The notes: generated by a model from the letters alone, not told the origin. Positions 54,253 through 62,952 are shown, counted from the first letter of the stretch. The stretch is DNA of 64,000 bases from Streptomyces formicae (GCF_002556545.1 NZ_CP022685.1:62001-126000), one strand, 5' to 3'. Translations and numbers: made by a program.

Positions 54253-56670
54253 TCAGCCCAACAGCCTGGCCGGTCCGTAGATCCGGCGCAGCTCGTCCAG
54301 GAAGAACCCGTGGAAACGCGCGAGCGTCGCGGCGGCTCGTGGCCCCGTCGTACGGAAGGTGGTGAGCTGGCGCAGGAACGCGGGTGGCGAGATGCGCAGG
54401 GTACCGGCGGCGACGATGTCCGCCATGCCTTCCGTACGGTCCTCGTTCGCGCTCAGGTGTCCTTCCAGCAGGACGCAGGGAAGCGTGGTGGTCGCGGGCC
54501 ACAGTCTGCCGAGCCCTGCGGGAGCGAGGTCCTTGACGCCGATCAGGGTGCGGGCGGTCCCCGTGTCGTCGGTGAGGAACAGCCGGTAGCGCAGCTCACG
54601 ATGGTCCGGTGTCCGGCCCCTGCCGAAGACGTGGACCTCGCCGTCGGTCACCGGACGCCGTCCGCCCAGGCCGCGCGCCTCTATCCAGCCGTCGGCCCGG
54701 GCGGGGTGGTCGGGCCGTGCCAGGAATTCGTCGATGTCGTCGATGGTGAGGGTGAGCCGGGCGCGGAGCGGTTCGCGCGCCGGGGAGCGCCGGGCCGCGC
54801 GCGGATCGCTCGCCCCCATCACGCAGTCACCCGTCATCGTCTCGGTGAACTGCACCGAGCTGTGCTGGGTGTAGGTGTCCAGGACGCGTACGGGTGCGTC
54901 CGACGGGACGGGTGCGTCAGGGGAGGCTGCCTCGCCCGAAGCACGCTTCTCCAGCAGCCGGGTGCACGCCCGGTCGGCCAGTGCGGCCACGGTCAGGGCG
55001 GGGTTGGTGCCGACAGGGCCCGGCATGGCCGCGGCGTCCATGACGTACAGGCCCGGATGTCCGTAGACCTCTCCGAACGCGTCGCAGACGCCCTCCCTTT
55101 GGTTCCTGCCCATGGGAGCGCCGCCGCAGGGGTGGACGGTGATGACGCGCTTGAGCAGCCAGTGAGGGCTGTCCGCGTACCGTCCGCCCAGGGCCTCGGA
55201 CACGGCGCGCAGGGCCGCGCGCACCCGTGCGTAGTGCTGGGCGCTGCCTGCGGTGGACCACTCGGCGTCCAGGGTGCCGCGCCGCAGTACCAGTACCCCG
55301 TCCGGCGTGTCCCGGCCCATGCCGAGCAGCGGCAGGGAGGTGTCCGACAGGACGCCGTCGTCGAGGAGGCCCGTCAGCGAGGCGGCCGTGGCGTCCGGGT
55401 CGCCCACGGCGTGCGCGGCGAGTTGCCGGAGCAGGAAGCGTCCGGCCCGCCCCGCGTCACGGGGCAGCGCGGCCGCCTCGACCAGCCAGCCGACGAAGGC
55501 CGGGTAACCCCCGTCCTGGAGGTAGCCGCCCCTGCCCGGTGGCACGCATCCGGAGTGGTCCTGCCCGTCGAGGTCGTCGGGCAGCCGGATGGTGCTGGTG
55601 ATGACCGGGCCTCGGCTCGGGGCCACGCTGGAGGGGCGGGCGTCGTGAGCGTCCTTGGTGCGGACGGCGAACGACAGGATGTCTCCGTTGCCGGAGAAGC
55701 GCGTTCCGAGCGCCGCTCCGATCCCCGGGAGGTGTCGGCGGCTGCGCAGCAGGAGGCCGGAGGTGCCGTAGGTACCGGCGGCGAGGACCAGGCGATCGCA
55801 GTGGAGGGTGCGGACCGGGACACAGTCGGCGGGCGGGCCGTCCGGAGCGGGGTCGCGTCGCAGGTAGTCGACCTCGTACCCGCCGCGCGCGGAGGGGCGG
55901 ATCGTGCGTACCTCGTGCCCCGTGCGCAGATCGGCGCCGTGTCCTCGCGCGGCCGAGAGGTAGGTGAAGTCGAGGCTGTTCTTGGCTCCCTCGTTGCAGC
56001 CGATGTTGCACTCCCCGCAGAGTCGACACGTCCGGCGGGTGGCCCCGTGCAGGTTTCCGTGGTCCGGTTCGACGATCGGCAGGCCGATGCCGGGCCGAGC
56101 GCCGGGCTCGGGCGCGAAGCTGACGGCGAGGGGCGGGAGGAAGTGTTCGAGGCCGAGCCGGTCGGCGGCGGTGCGCATCGCGCGGGCCTTGGGGACGTCG
56201 TCGTATCCAGGGTGCTCCAGCGGGTAGGGCGTGGGGTTCAGCACGCGCTCGACCGCATCGTAGTGGGGGTCGAGGTCCGCGCGGGTCACCGGCCAGGACT
56301 CGTAGCCGCCGCCAGGCAGTTGCTGCCGTTCGACGAACCAGTGCTCGTCCTTGCGCAGCAGTACGTTGGCGTAGATGAGCGAACCGCCGCCGAGGCCGCT
56401 GGCGACGACCGAGTCGAAGTGGCGGAAGCTCCACACGTCGAACAGGCCGTACGAACCGGTCTCGGGCGCCCAGAACGCGCGCGCCGCCTGAGCGGGTGTG
56501 CGGGCGAAGCTGCCCGGCGGGTAGTCCCTGCCGCGTTCCATCACCACCACACCGAGCCCTGCCTGCGCCAGGCGCTCGGCGGCGACCGAGCCGCCGAACC
56601 CCGAACCGACGACCAGGACGTCGACGTGTTCGGTCGCGGTGTGTTCTGTCGCGGTCCCGTCCCTGCCCAT
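54253..56670 (-). CDS. GMC oxidoreductase (cholesterol oxidase-like)
   Basis: An 805-residue flavoenzyme. FAD-binding VVGSGFGGSVAAERLAQAG near residue 20; Cys cluster CRLCGECNIGC near 215, typical of this GMC subgroup; active-site region HPCGGAPMGRN and GTNPALTVAALAD near 540-580, with catalytic His and Asn. Unlike plain cholesterol oxidases it has a C-terminal extension of about 200 residues (after QFTETMTGDCVMG) with beta-rich sequence. It should oxidise an alcohol (sterol or related) with O2. The start follows the hydrolase stop by one base. No signal peptide is visible. Confidence 0.85.
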   Translation of the reverse strand: MGRDGTATEHTATEHVDVLVVGSGFGGSVAAERLAQAGLGVVVMERGRDYPPGSFARTPAQAARAFWAPETGSYGLFDVWSFRHFDSVVASGLGGGSLIYANVLLRKDEHWFVERQQLPGGGYESWPVTRADLDPHYDAVERVLNPTPYPLEHPGYDDVPKARAMRTAADRLGLEHFLPPLAVSFAPEPGARPGIGLPIVEPDHGNLHGATRRTCRLCGECNIGCNEGAKNSLDFTYLSAARGHGADLRTGHEVRTIRPSARGGYEVDYLRRDPAPDGPPADCVPVRTLHCDRLVLAAGTYGTSGLLLRSRRHLPGIGAALGTRFSGNGDILSFAVRTKDAHDARPSSVAPSRGPVITSTIRLPDDLDGQDHSGCVPPGRGGYLQDGGYPAFVGWLVEAAALPRDAGRAGRFLLRQLAAHAVGDPDATAASLTGLLDDGVLSDTSLPLLGMGRDTPDGVLVLRRGTLDAEWSTAGSAQHYARVRAALRAVSEALGGRYADSPHWLLKRVITVHPCGGAPMGRNQREGVCDAFGEVYGHPGLYVMDAAAMPGPVGTNPALTVAALADRACTRLLEKRASGEAASPDAPVPSDAPVRVLDTYTQHSSVQFTETMTGDCVMGASDPRAARRSPAREPLRARLTLTIDDIDEFLARPDHPARADGWIEARGLGGRRPVTDGEVHVFGRGRTPDHRELRYRLFLTDDTGTARTLIGVKDLAPAGLGRLWPATTTLPCVLLEGHLSANEDRTEGMADIVAAGTLRISPPAFLRQLTTFRTTGPRAAATLARFHGFFLDELRRIYGPARLLG

Positions 56671-56671
56671 G

Positions 56672-57772
56672 TCAGACCGCCTGCCGCTGGAGGAAGTCCA
56701 GGATCCGCGGGAAGACGTCCAGGTGTGCCCTCTTGCCGATGATCGGGTCGAGGTATCCGTAGCCGGGCAGGACCGCCAACTCGTGCCGATCCGGGGCGAG
56801 TTGCGTGAGCTTCTGGTGACCGATGACGTTGGAGTCGCCGAAGACGTGGTTGTCCTGCCCCGTCATGAAGAGGATCGGGGTGCTGATGTCGGCCGCGTGC
56901 GCGAGGTAGTCGTCGGGCAGCGCCGCGTGGCGGCGATCGTCGGTGGCGTACTTGACCGCGTGTCCGGCCCGCACCATCTTGCGGATGTGCCGGTAGTAGT
57001 GCAGGCCGGTGGGGCCGAGGAGGTCGCCGATCCGGTCGTGGGTCTCCGGCTCCAGGTTGGCGTGGCTGTAGAGGGCGGGCCAACCGGCTCCCCACATCAG
57101 GCTCACGAGGTGGCACGCGGAGTTGTCACACTCCGGGTGCGCGAGAGACACGAGTTTCGACAGCGCCCAGGAACGTGTGAAGCGAGCCGAGTTCCCCATC
57201 CTGGGATCGATGGCCGACATCCCCAACACGTGTTCCAGCAGCGGCGGGGCGAATTCGATCTTCCACCGGGACCAGCCCGGCACCTTGACGACCAGGCCCA
57301 CGCTCTGCGCGACCATGCTGGTGATCCCCGTGACCGTGCCCGCGGCCAGGCTCATCGACAACGCCGTGGAGCCCATGCAGTGGGCGACGACGTGGATGCG
57401 CCGCTCTCCTACGTGCCGACGCAGTTCGGCCAGCATGGCCGGATGGTCGTAGTGGACGACGTCGTCCAGCGAGGAGTCCCCGGGTTCGGTGTTGTACGGG
57501 TACCGGCTGCTGATGCGCAGGTCGACCGCCCACACGTCGGGGAAACCGTGGTCCAGGAGGTAGGTCGCCATGTTGTAGTGCTCGGGCATGATGAACAGGT
57601 CGCTCGACGCGGTCAGGCCGTGCATCAGGAGCACGACGTCGTCGCCCTCGCCCTCGCCCCGCCGAAAGCGGGTCAGGTTCAGGGCGAGACCGTCCGCGGT
57701 GGTGAACGGGTGTGTCGAAACCCGCGCGTCACGCACCCCCTCCCACGTGTGCCGCGCAATACCGTCCCGCAT
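56672..57772 (-). CDS. Alpha/beta-hydrolase partner of the GMC oxidoreductase
   Basis: A 366-residue alpha/beta-hydrolase. The oxyanion-hole region is VVLLMHGLTAS and the nucleophile elbow is VAHCMGSTALS, where Cys replaces the usual Ser (A-H-C-M-G), as in thiol hydrolases. In the His-box PGYGYLDPIIGKRAHLDVFP (20 residues), the position that carries the catalytic His in comparable proteins (GYxH) is Tyr, though a nearby His exists. Hydrolase and GMC domains are fused or adjacent in some actinobacterial sterol-type enzymes, which supports a shared pathway. ATG 57772 begins the leader MRDGIARHTWEGV. Confidence 0.83.
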   Translation of the reverse strand: MRDGIARHTWEGVRDARVSTHPFTTADGLALNLTRFRRGEGEGDDVVLLMHGLTASSDLFIMPEHYNMATYLLDHGFPDVWAVDLRISSRYPYNTEPGDSSLDDVVHYDHPAMLAELRRHVGERRIHVVAHCMGSTALSMSLAAGTVTGITSMVAQSVGLVVKVPGWSRWKIEFAPPLLEHVLGMSAIDPRMGNSARFTRSWALSKLVSLAHPECDNSACHLVSLMWGAGWPALYSHANLEPETHDRIGDLLGPTGLHYYRHIRKMVRAGHAVKYATDDRRHAALPDDYLAHAADISTPILFMTGQDNHVFGDSNVIGHQKLTQLAPDRHELAVLPGYGYLDPIIGKRAHLDVFPRILDFLQRQAV

Positions 57773-57985
57773 GGCTCATCCCCCCGTCTCCGCGTTGCGC
57801 CGTCCTCGCGATCCCGTGTCTTCGCGTCGCACCGCGGCGGAGTGGAAACGGTAGACGCACTGATCAAGTACGCACAACCGACGGGGGGTTGACCTGCCAC
57901 TGGACCCAGGACTGTAGTGAGATGACGGTTCCCACCAGTGAGGTACGAGGTGTACCGCGCTGGTATGAGGCCCGCCGCCATCACC

Positions 57986-58249
57986 TCATCGGCGGCCCTT
58001 GAGCCGCTCCACACCCACGACACCGAGTGCGGCGAGGCCGACCTGGATGGCCAGTTCGATCCAGTCGATGCCCTTGGTGTCGGCGACGTCCAAGGCACCG
58101 GCGAGGCCCGTTCCGACGAGTGCCGCGACGATGCCGACCAGGATCGTCCAGCCGATGCCGATGCGCTGGCGGCCGGGGATGACCAGGCGGCCCAGGACGC
58201 CGATCACGATGCCGATCACGATCGCGGTGAAGATGCCGGAGATCTCCAT
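57986..58249 (-). CDS. GlsB/YeaQ/YmgE-family small membrane protein
   Basis: An 87-residue protein with three short membrane helices (GIFTAIVIGIVIGVLGRLV; WTILVGIVAALVGTGLAG; LAIQVGLAALGVVGV) and glycine-zipper-like spacing. Members are stress-induced membrane proteins of unknown mechanism. ATG 58249 follows AAGG; the 12 codons upstream lack conservation. Likely transcribed alone. Confidence 0.85.
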   Translation of the reverse strand: MEISGIFTAIVIGIVIGVLGRLVIPGRQRIGIGWTILVGIVAALVGTGLAGALDVADTKGIDWIELAIQVGLAALGVVGVERLKGRR

Positions 58250-58323
58250 GCCTTCTCGCCTTTCGTCGCTCGGGAACTTCGACACAGCCGCGTCGATTCA
58301 GCAGCTTCGACACGGCTGTCGAT

Positions 58324-58935
58324 TCACGTGTTCCCTGGCATCGGGGACCCAGTCCCCTCGACGCCGGCCGCGCCCTGGCTCGTCCGGTGCGCGTACAGGT
58401 CCCTGAGCAGAGCGATCTCCGCTCCGTGGTGGATCATCTCGCGGTGGATGTGCAGCACGAGCGTCGCCATCGGCTCCTGCGCGAACGCTCCCTCGGCCTC
58501 GCCGCACGGCCGTGCCAAGCCCTCATCGCCGAGCCCCCGTACCCCGGCGATCCATCGTGCGTACGCCGCGTCGAGCTGCTCCAGCGCCGCCGCCCCTGTC
58601 CCCGGATACGCGTACGTCATGTAGTCCACGGGCGGCCCGCCGAAGTGTGCGGCGCTGCGCGCGCCCAGGACGCCGACGAGGATGTGCCCGAGGCGCCAGG
58701 CGATCGTCGTGACCGGCGCGGGAACCGGTTCCGGATAGGCCCAGTCGATCGTGAAGCCTCCGGATCCTGCCCGCACCGGGGCCGTGCCGGTGCCGCTCGG
58801 GCGCACGGTCCAGCAGTCCGGTACGGGTTCCCAGAAGTATTCGTCGTCGGTGAGGCCGTCAAGGCGCGCGCGCAGCTGGTGCTGCCAGTGCCAGTCGAGC
58901 TGGTCGACGAGGAGTCCGTTCCAGTCCAGTGCCAT
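58324..58935 (-). CDS. DinB-family protein (mycothiol-dependent type)
   Basis: A 203-residue protein with the four-helix DinB fold. Its N-terminal helix LDWHWQHQLRARLDGLTDDE carries the first conserved His, RLGHILVGVLGAR a second, and MATLVLHIHREMIHHGAEIALLRDLY the C-terminal His cluster that completes the metal site. Relatives use mycothiol in isomerase or transferase reactions, or are of unknown role. ATG 58935 with GGAG three bases upstream. The divergent small protein gene begins 90 bp away. Confidence 0.82.
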   Translation of the reverse strand: MALDWNGLLVDQLDWHWQHQLRARLDGLTDDEYFWEPVPDCWTVRPSGTGTAPVRAGSGGFTIDWAYPEPVPAPVTTIAWRLGHILVGVLGARSAAHFGGPPVDYMTYAYPGTGAAALEQLDAAYARWIAGVRGLGDEGLARPCGEAEGAFAQEPMATLVLHIHREMIHHGAEIALLRDLYAHRTSQGAAGVEGTGSPMPGNT

Positions 58936-59025
58936 GGGCTCCACGCTAGGACGGGGGCGCTCGGCGCGCTCCTCGGCGGCGCGTGCCGGAATCGGGCCGA
59001 TGGCCAGGGCCGATACTCTGGCGAC

Positions 59026-59256
59026 ATGTTCAACTCTCGCAAAGTACGAGCAGGGGACGTCTGGAACGGCGTCGTCGTCGACAAGACCCGCTCGATGCCC
59101 GACGGCTCCAACCTCTACCACTACGTCGAGGTCCGCCTCGACGACGGCACGTCCAAGAAGGCCCGTATCGAGAAGGCCCTGTGGGAGTCGCTGACGACGG
59201 GTGACCGTCTCGTCAAGGAGGAGGGCACGACGGCTCCGACCAAGGCGCCTCAGTAG
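59026..59256 (+). CDS. Small conserved hypothetical protein
   Basis: A 76-residue basic protein that I recognise only as one of the short conserved actinobacterial proteins with DxG-type beta-strands (VRAGDVWNGVVVDKTRSMPDG; YHYVEVRLDDGTSKKARIEKALW in two blocks). A small beta-barrel or SH3-like fold is plausible. No cysteines, no membrane helix. The ATG has no convincing ribosome site; the reading frame and composition still support translation. Function unknown. Confidence 0.7.
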   Translation: MFNSRKVRAGDVWNGVVVDKTRSMPDGSNLYHYVEVRLDDGTSKKARIEKALWESLTTGDRLVKEEGTTAPTKAPQ

Positions 59257-59268
59257 ACGCCACACCCG

Positions 59269-60159
59269 TCATCCCCTCCCCGCTCCAGGAGCCGGAAGGT
59301 CCATCAGCGCGAGCTTCGCCGGATCGACCACGGCCGTGATGCCGGTGATCCGGCCGTCCCTGACGGTGAACGCGAGAAGGGAGAGCGGGGTGCCGTCCTC
59401 GTGCCAGGAGATGACCCCCGGCAGCCCGTTGACGAACACCGCGTGACCCAGCGAGGCGGCGCCCGCGGCCAACTGCGCGCCTGCGGCGATCTTGGTGGCT
59501 CCGAGGGTGACGACCATCCCGGCGGGAGTGTCGATGCTCATGCGTACGTCGGGGTCGAGCACCCGCAGCAACTCCTGGAAGTCGCCGCTGCGAGCCGCCG
59601 CCAAGAAGGCCTGAACCACCTTGCGCTGGTCCCGTCCCGCATCCGTCGGCCGCTCGGTCGCGCGCACCTTCTTGCGAGCGCGACTGGCGAGCATCTTGGC
59701 AGCGGCGGTCGACTTGTCGAGGATCCTGCCGATCTCGTCGAACGGGACCGCGAACAGGTCGTGGAGCACGAACGCCAGCCGCTCGTTCGGTCCGAGCGAG
59801 TCGAGTACGACGAGCAGCGCGAGCCCCAGGGAGTCGGCGAGCACCGCGTCGTCCTCGGGAGCCGGACCGTCGTCGAGCGTCACGACGAGCTCGGGCAGCC
59901 GATGGTCGTAGGGCGCTTCGGGACGGGCCTGGCGCGATCGCAGGACGTCGAGACTGATCCGCCCCACCACCGTGGTCAGCCAGCCCCCGAGGTTGGCGAT
60001 GGCCGCCGCGTCCTGGCGGGACAGACGCAGCCACGCCTCCTGGACCGCGTCCTCGGCATCGGCGTGTGAGCCGAGCATGCGGTGGGCGACCGCGAGCAGT
60101 CGGCCGCGCTGGGATTCGAACGCCTCGGCCACCGGATTCGTCGGGCTGGTCTCGTGCAT
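59269..60159 (-). CDS. ECF41-type RNA polymerase sigma factor with SnoaL-like C-terminal domain
   Basis: A 296-residue extracytoplasmic-function sigma factor. Region 2: GRLLAVAHRMLGSHADAEDAVQEAWLRLSRQD; region 4: LVVLDSLGPNERLAFVLHDLFAVPFDEIGRILDKSTAAAKMLASRARKKVR, both in blocks. A C-terminal SnoaL-like domain (VRMSIDTPAGMV, SLLAFTVRDGRITGITAVVDPAKL) replaces an anti-sigma factor, as in ECF41 proteins, where it tunes activity in cis. The gene is divergent from a carboxymuconolactone-decarboxylase-like gene, the known ECF41 partner. ATG 60159 follows GAGGAAGG. Confidence 0.9.
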   Translation of the reverse strand: MHETSPTNPVAEAFESQRGRLLAVAHRMLGSHADAEDAVQEAWLRLSRQDAAAIANLGGWLTTVVGRISLDVLRSRQARPEAPYDHRLPELVVTLDDGPAPEDDAVLADSLGLALLVVLDSLGPNERLAFVLHDLFAVPFDEIGRILDKSTAAAKMLASRARKKVRATERPTDAGRDQRKVVQAFLAAARSGDFQELLRVLDPDVRMSIDTPAGMVVTLGATKIAAGAQLAAGAASLGHAVFVNGLPGVISWHEDGTPLSLLAFTVRDGRITGITAVVDPAKLALMDLPAPGAGRG

Positions 60160-60161
60160 GT

Positions 60162-60188
60162 TGTTACCTTCCTCGGCATCGCTCCGTC
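60162..60188 (+). promoter_or_regulatory. ECF41-type promoter of the AhpD-like gene
   Basis: TGTTACC (60162-60168), 16-bp spacer, CGTC (60185-60188). Matches the ECF41 pattern TGTCACA-N16-CGTC in spacing, -10 and 5 of 7 -35 bases. Gene start is 54 bp downstream. Confidence 0.6.
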
Positions 60189-60196
60189 ATGGGGAT

Positions 60197-60223
60197 GACG
60201 AGCCCGAAAGGGCACAGGTAACC
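60197..60223 (-). promoter_or_regulatory. ECF41-type promoter of the sigma factor gene
   Basis: On the minus strand GGTTACC (60217-60223), 16-bp spacer, CGTC (60197-60200), then 38 bp to the sigma start. Mirror image of the other promoter, implying autoregulation. Confidence 0.6.
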
Positions 60224-60241
60224 GATGAAGGAGCGAAGCCG

Positions 60242-60691
60242 ATGGAAGCACGTATGAAGGGCACGTTGGACCCCGATCTGGGCACCGCGATCCAGCACAT
60301 CTTCAAGGCGATAGCCGCCGGGGGCGTCGACCACCGCCTGCTGGCCCTTGTCCACCTGCGGGCCAGCCAGATCAACGGCTGCAGCCCGTGCGTCTTCGCC
60401 TCGATCGACTCGGCGAAGAAGGCCGGTGAGACGGAGGAGCGGCTGCACAACGTGGTGACGTGGCGCGATACGCCCTTCTTCTCCGACGAGGAGCGGGCCG
60501 CGCTGGAGCTGACCGAGGCCGCCACCCGGCTCCAGGACGGTGCGGCGGGGGTGACCGACGAGATCTGGGACGCCGCGGCCGACCACTTCGACGAGGATCA
60601 GCTCTCGGCGATCATCCTGGAGATCGCGACGACCAACTTCTTCAACCGGATCAACCGCACGATCAGGGAACAGGCCGGCAAGACCTGGTGA
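60242..60691 (+). CDS. Carboxymuconolactone decarboxylase / AhpD-like protein, ECF41 target
   Basis: A 149-residue protein of the AhpD/carboxymuconolactone decarboxylase fold. The redox motif is INGCSPCVFASID (C-x2-C with following residues as in AhpD-type peroxidases), preceded by LLALVHLRASQ. AhpD-like proteins reduce peroxides with a disulfide relay. ATG 60242 follows AAGGAG. It faces the ECF41 sigma gene with a matching promoter (TGTTACC-N16-CGTC) and is its likely main target. Confidence 0.9.
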   Translation: MEARMKGTLDPDLGTAIQHIFKAIAAGGVDHRLLALVHLRASQINGCSPCVFASIDSAKKAGETEERLHNVVTWRDTPFFSDEERAALELTEAATRLQDGAAGVTDEIWDAAADHFDEDQLSAIILEIATTNFFNRINRTIREQAGKTW

Positions 60692-60708
60692 GTTGACGCG
60701 GGCGCCGT

Positions 60709-60740
60709 CCGGGCCGGGTGCATGCGTGCGGCCGGCCCGG
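60709..60740 (+). terminator. Terminator of the AhpD-like gene
   Basis: Perfect 9-bp stem CCGGGCCGG / CCGGCCCGG with a 14-nt loop, 18 bp after the stop. Confidence 0.6.
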
Positions 60741-60768
60741 AGGGGCTCCGGGGGGCGGGGCGGCCTGA

Positions 60769-61194
60769 TCAGTCGTTGATGGCCTCGATGCCCTGGGCCT
60801 TGAGCGCTTCGAGGTGATCCCGCATGTGCTGGAGAACCTCGGGCGAATGCCCTTGCCAGTCTCTGACCTCGGCGAGGACGCGCAGTGCCTGGCGCGTGCG
60901 ATAGGACCGGGTCGGGTTGCCGGGGAACTTCTTGTCCGTCAGATTCGGGTCGTCCTCGAAGGAGCCGGTGGGCTCGACGAGGTAGATCCGCTCGCGCCCG
61001 TCACCGGCCGCGAGTTCGGCTCCCCAGACGGCGGCGTCCAGCGTGGCCGTCAGGTAGACGAAGTTCGCCGTACTGCCCTTGCCGTAGTTGGAGCCGTAGC
61101 CCGGCTCCAGGAGGGCCCCGACGGCGATCTCCGCCTTCGTGCCGTGGAAGAAGGGACCGGGGTCTTCGCTGCCCCACCGGATCGGCTCGCTCAC
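60769..61194 (-). CDS. arr: Rifampin ADP-ribosyltransferase
   Basis: A 141-residue enzyme that inactivates rifamycins by ADP-ribosylation using NAD+. Family motifs are present: FFHGTKAEIAVGALLEPGY (NAD site start with His), NFVYLTATLDAAVWGAELA (Tyr), YLVEPTGSFEDDPNLTDKKFPGNPTRSYRT in two blocks, close to Arr of mycobacteria. GTG 61194 follows AAGGGG and gives the usual 140-residue size; the longer upstream reading is discarded. It lies alone between convergent and divergent neighbours. Confidence 0.93.
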   Translation of the reverse strand: MSEPIRWGSEDPGPFFHGTKAEIAVGALLEPGYGSNYGKGSTANFVYLTATLDAAVWGAELAAGDGRERIYLVEPTGSFEDDPNLTDKKFPGNPTRSYRTRQALRVLAEVRDWQGHSPEVLQHMRDHLEALKAQGIEAIND

Positions 61195-61300
61195 ATGCGC
61201 CCCTTGAACGTTGATGGTCCGGCAACGGTAACTCGGTGGATCATTCCGGAGAACGGTGACAGCCTCGTTGGCGCGCCGGGAAGAGGGATGAGGTGGCACG

Positions 61301-62263
61301 GTGACCGACCGCGATGAGGCCGCGGATGTCCGGCCGTTGGCACGGGCCTGGGTGGAACGGCATCTGGACGAGGGTGAACGGATCATCGGGGTCGAGGCCC
61401 TGCACGGCGGCATCACCGCCGAAGTGCGGCGGCTGACCATCGGTTCGCCGGACGGCGCCACTCGCGACCTGGTCCTGCGGACCTTCGTCGACATGACCTA
61501 CGAGGCGGCCGCCGAGGACTGGCTGAACAGGGAGGCCCTCGCCCTGACCCTGCTCGCGGGGACCGGCGTACCGGCCCCCGCGCTGGTCGCGGTTGATCCG
61601 ACCGCCGCGCACTGCGAGTATCCGGCGCTCCTCAAGACACATCTGGCGGGCCGGACGACCCTCGACGACGAAGGGCTGGAGGCGCGCGTCCCCGCGCTGG
61701 CCGGTCAACTCGTGGCGATCCACGCGTTGCGCCCCGCCGAACGGCCCAAGACGTACGAGGCGTTGACGACCCCCGACACCGTCGTGACTCCGCGGGGCGC
61801 CGACGCGGCGGCGTGGGCCGCGGCGATCGAGGTGATACGCAGGCCCGCGCCGCCCTACGAGGGGCGCTTCCTGCATCGGGACTTCCAGCCCGGCAACGTG
61901 CTGTTCGACGTGCTGCCCGAGGGGGCGGCGGGCGCGTCCGTCACTGGCGTCATCGACTGGGCGGGCGCCTCTTGGGGCCCCACCGATCTCGATGTGGCGC
62001 ACTGCTCCACCACTCTCGCGCTGCTGCACGGCCCGGCATGGGGCCTGCGGTTCGCCGATGCGTACGAGAAGGCCGGCGGGGTGCTGGCGGCGGCCTCGGG
62101 CGAGCGGCTGTACTGGCAGGTGCGGGACGCGCTCGCCGCTTCGGAAGAAGTGGCGTTGGTGGCGCGGGCGTGGCGTGAGTCGGGGAGGACGGAGCTGACG
62201 ACGCGGGCCGTGGAGGAGCGGCTCGACGCGTATGTCATCTCCGTGATGGATGCGCTGGGCTGA
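61301..62263 (+). CDS. Aminoglycoside phosphotransferase (APH)-family kinase
   Basis: A 320-residue protein of the APH/choline kinase fold. ATP region GGITAEVRRLTIG (residues about 36-48), catalytic loop FLHRDFQPGNVLFD with Asp, and metal motif VIDWAGASWGP (DxD/E region). An AHCSTT-type tail helix follows. Such kinases phosphorylate aminoglycosides, macrolides or small metabolites; the acceptor cannot be told. GTG 61301 follows GAGGTGG. It follows arr on the opposite strand, so a resistance cluster is possible but not shown. Confidence 0.88.
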   Translation: MTDRDEAADVRPLARAWVERHLDEGERIIGVEALHGGITAEVRRLTIGSPDGATRDLVLRTFVDMTYEAAAEDWLNREALALTLLAGTGVPAPALVAVDPTAAHCEYPALLKTHLAGRTTLDDEGLEARVPALAGQLVAIHALRPAERPKTYEALTTPDTVVTPRGADAAAWAAAIEVIRRPAPPYEGRFLHRDFQPGNVLFDVLPEGAAGASVTGVIDWAGASWGPTDLDVAHCSTTLALLHGPAWGLRFADAYEKAGGVLAAASGERLYWQVRDALAASEEVALVARAWRESGRTELTTRAVEERLDAYVISVMDALG

Positions 62264-62343
62264 GCCGAGCGGCCCCGGGCGCGACGGGCGGGAAGTGACG
62301 GCACACGGCGGACCGGTGGTTCCAGCAGGGGCCTAGGTCGCCA

Positions 62344-62916
62344 CTACCTGCCAGGTGCCTGGCGCAGCGCCGCGGCGACCAGCCCTTCGAGGGCCTCGCG
62401 CCGTACTTCGCCGCCGCTCACCAGCCCGTCGAAGACCAGTCCGTCGATGCAGGTCAGCAACGTGTGCGTGCGGTTCTCGACGTCCGTGACGCCGTGCGCG
62501 GCGAGAAAGAGCCGGACGGCCTCGCGGCCGGGGTTGTCCCGGGGCACGAGGATCTCGCGCAGCTCCGCGTCGCGCACGCTCTCGACGGTGCAGGCATAGC
62601 GGGCGAGCGAGCGGCGGCGGCCCTCGCCGGTGAGTCGCTTCCGGGTGAGCGCCGCCATGCCCTCCACCAACTCCTCGGCGGTACGCAGGGGTGGGAGCGC
62701 TTCGGCCATCGCGTGAAGTTCCGCCTGGTCGCGTTGGACGAGGCGGGTGACGAGTCCGGTCAGCAGGGCCGCGCGGGTGCGGAAGTAGGCCGAGGTGGTG
62801 CCGGGCGGCATGGCGGCCTTCCGGTCGACGGCGCGGTGGGTCAGGCCGCGCATGCCGTCGTCGGCGAGTACGTCGAGGGCCGCGTCTGCCAGCAGGGTGC
62901 GCCGATCCGAGGTCAT
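62344..62916 (-). CDS. TetR-family transcriptional regulator
   Basis: A 190-residue repressor. HTH at the N-terminus: LLADAALDVLADDGMRGLTHRAVDRKAAMPPGTTSAYFRTRAALL in blocks, with the usual GTTSAYF recognition-helix end. The C-terminal domain is helical and binds an unknown ligand. ATG 62916 follows AAAGGTG. It is divergent from an FAD monooxygenase; two TTCTAC-N4-GTAGAA palindromes between them are its likely operators. Confidence 0.9.
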   Translation of the reverse strand: MTSDRRTLLADAALDVLADDGMRGLTHRAVDRKAAMPPGTTSAYFRTRAALLTGLVTRLVQRDQAELHAMAEALPPLRTAEELVEGMAALTRKRLTGEGRRRSLARYACTVESVRDAELREILVPRDNPGREAVRLFLAAHGVTDVENRTHTLLTCIDGLVFDGLVSGGEVRREALEGLVAAALRQAPGR

Positions 62917-62923
62917 GGCACCT

Positions 62924-62952
62924 TTCTACACCCGCCTTCTACACCCGTAGAA
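62924..62952. promoter_or_regulatory. TetR operator 1 with extra half-site
   Basis: TTCTAC-ACCC-GTAGAA (62937-62952), a perfect 6-bp dyad, plus a lone TTCTAC half-site at 62924-62929. Just upstream of the tetR start. Confidence 0.72.

Noticed and set aside
60769..61494. Longer start for arr (241 codons)
   Set aside because: The extra 100 codons are low-complexity and run through the promoter of the APH-like gene; the 141-residue form matches the family and has AAGGGG before GTG 61194.
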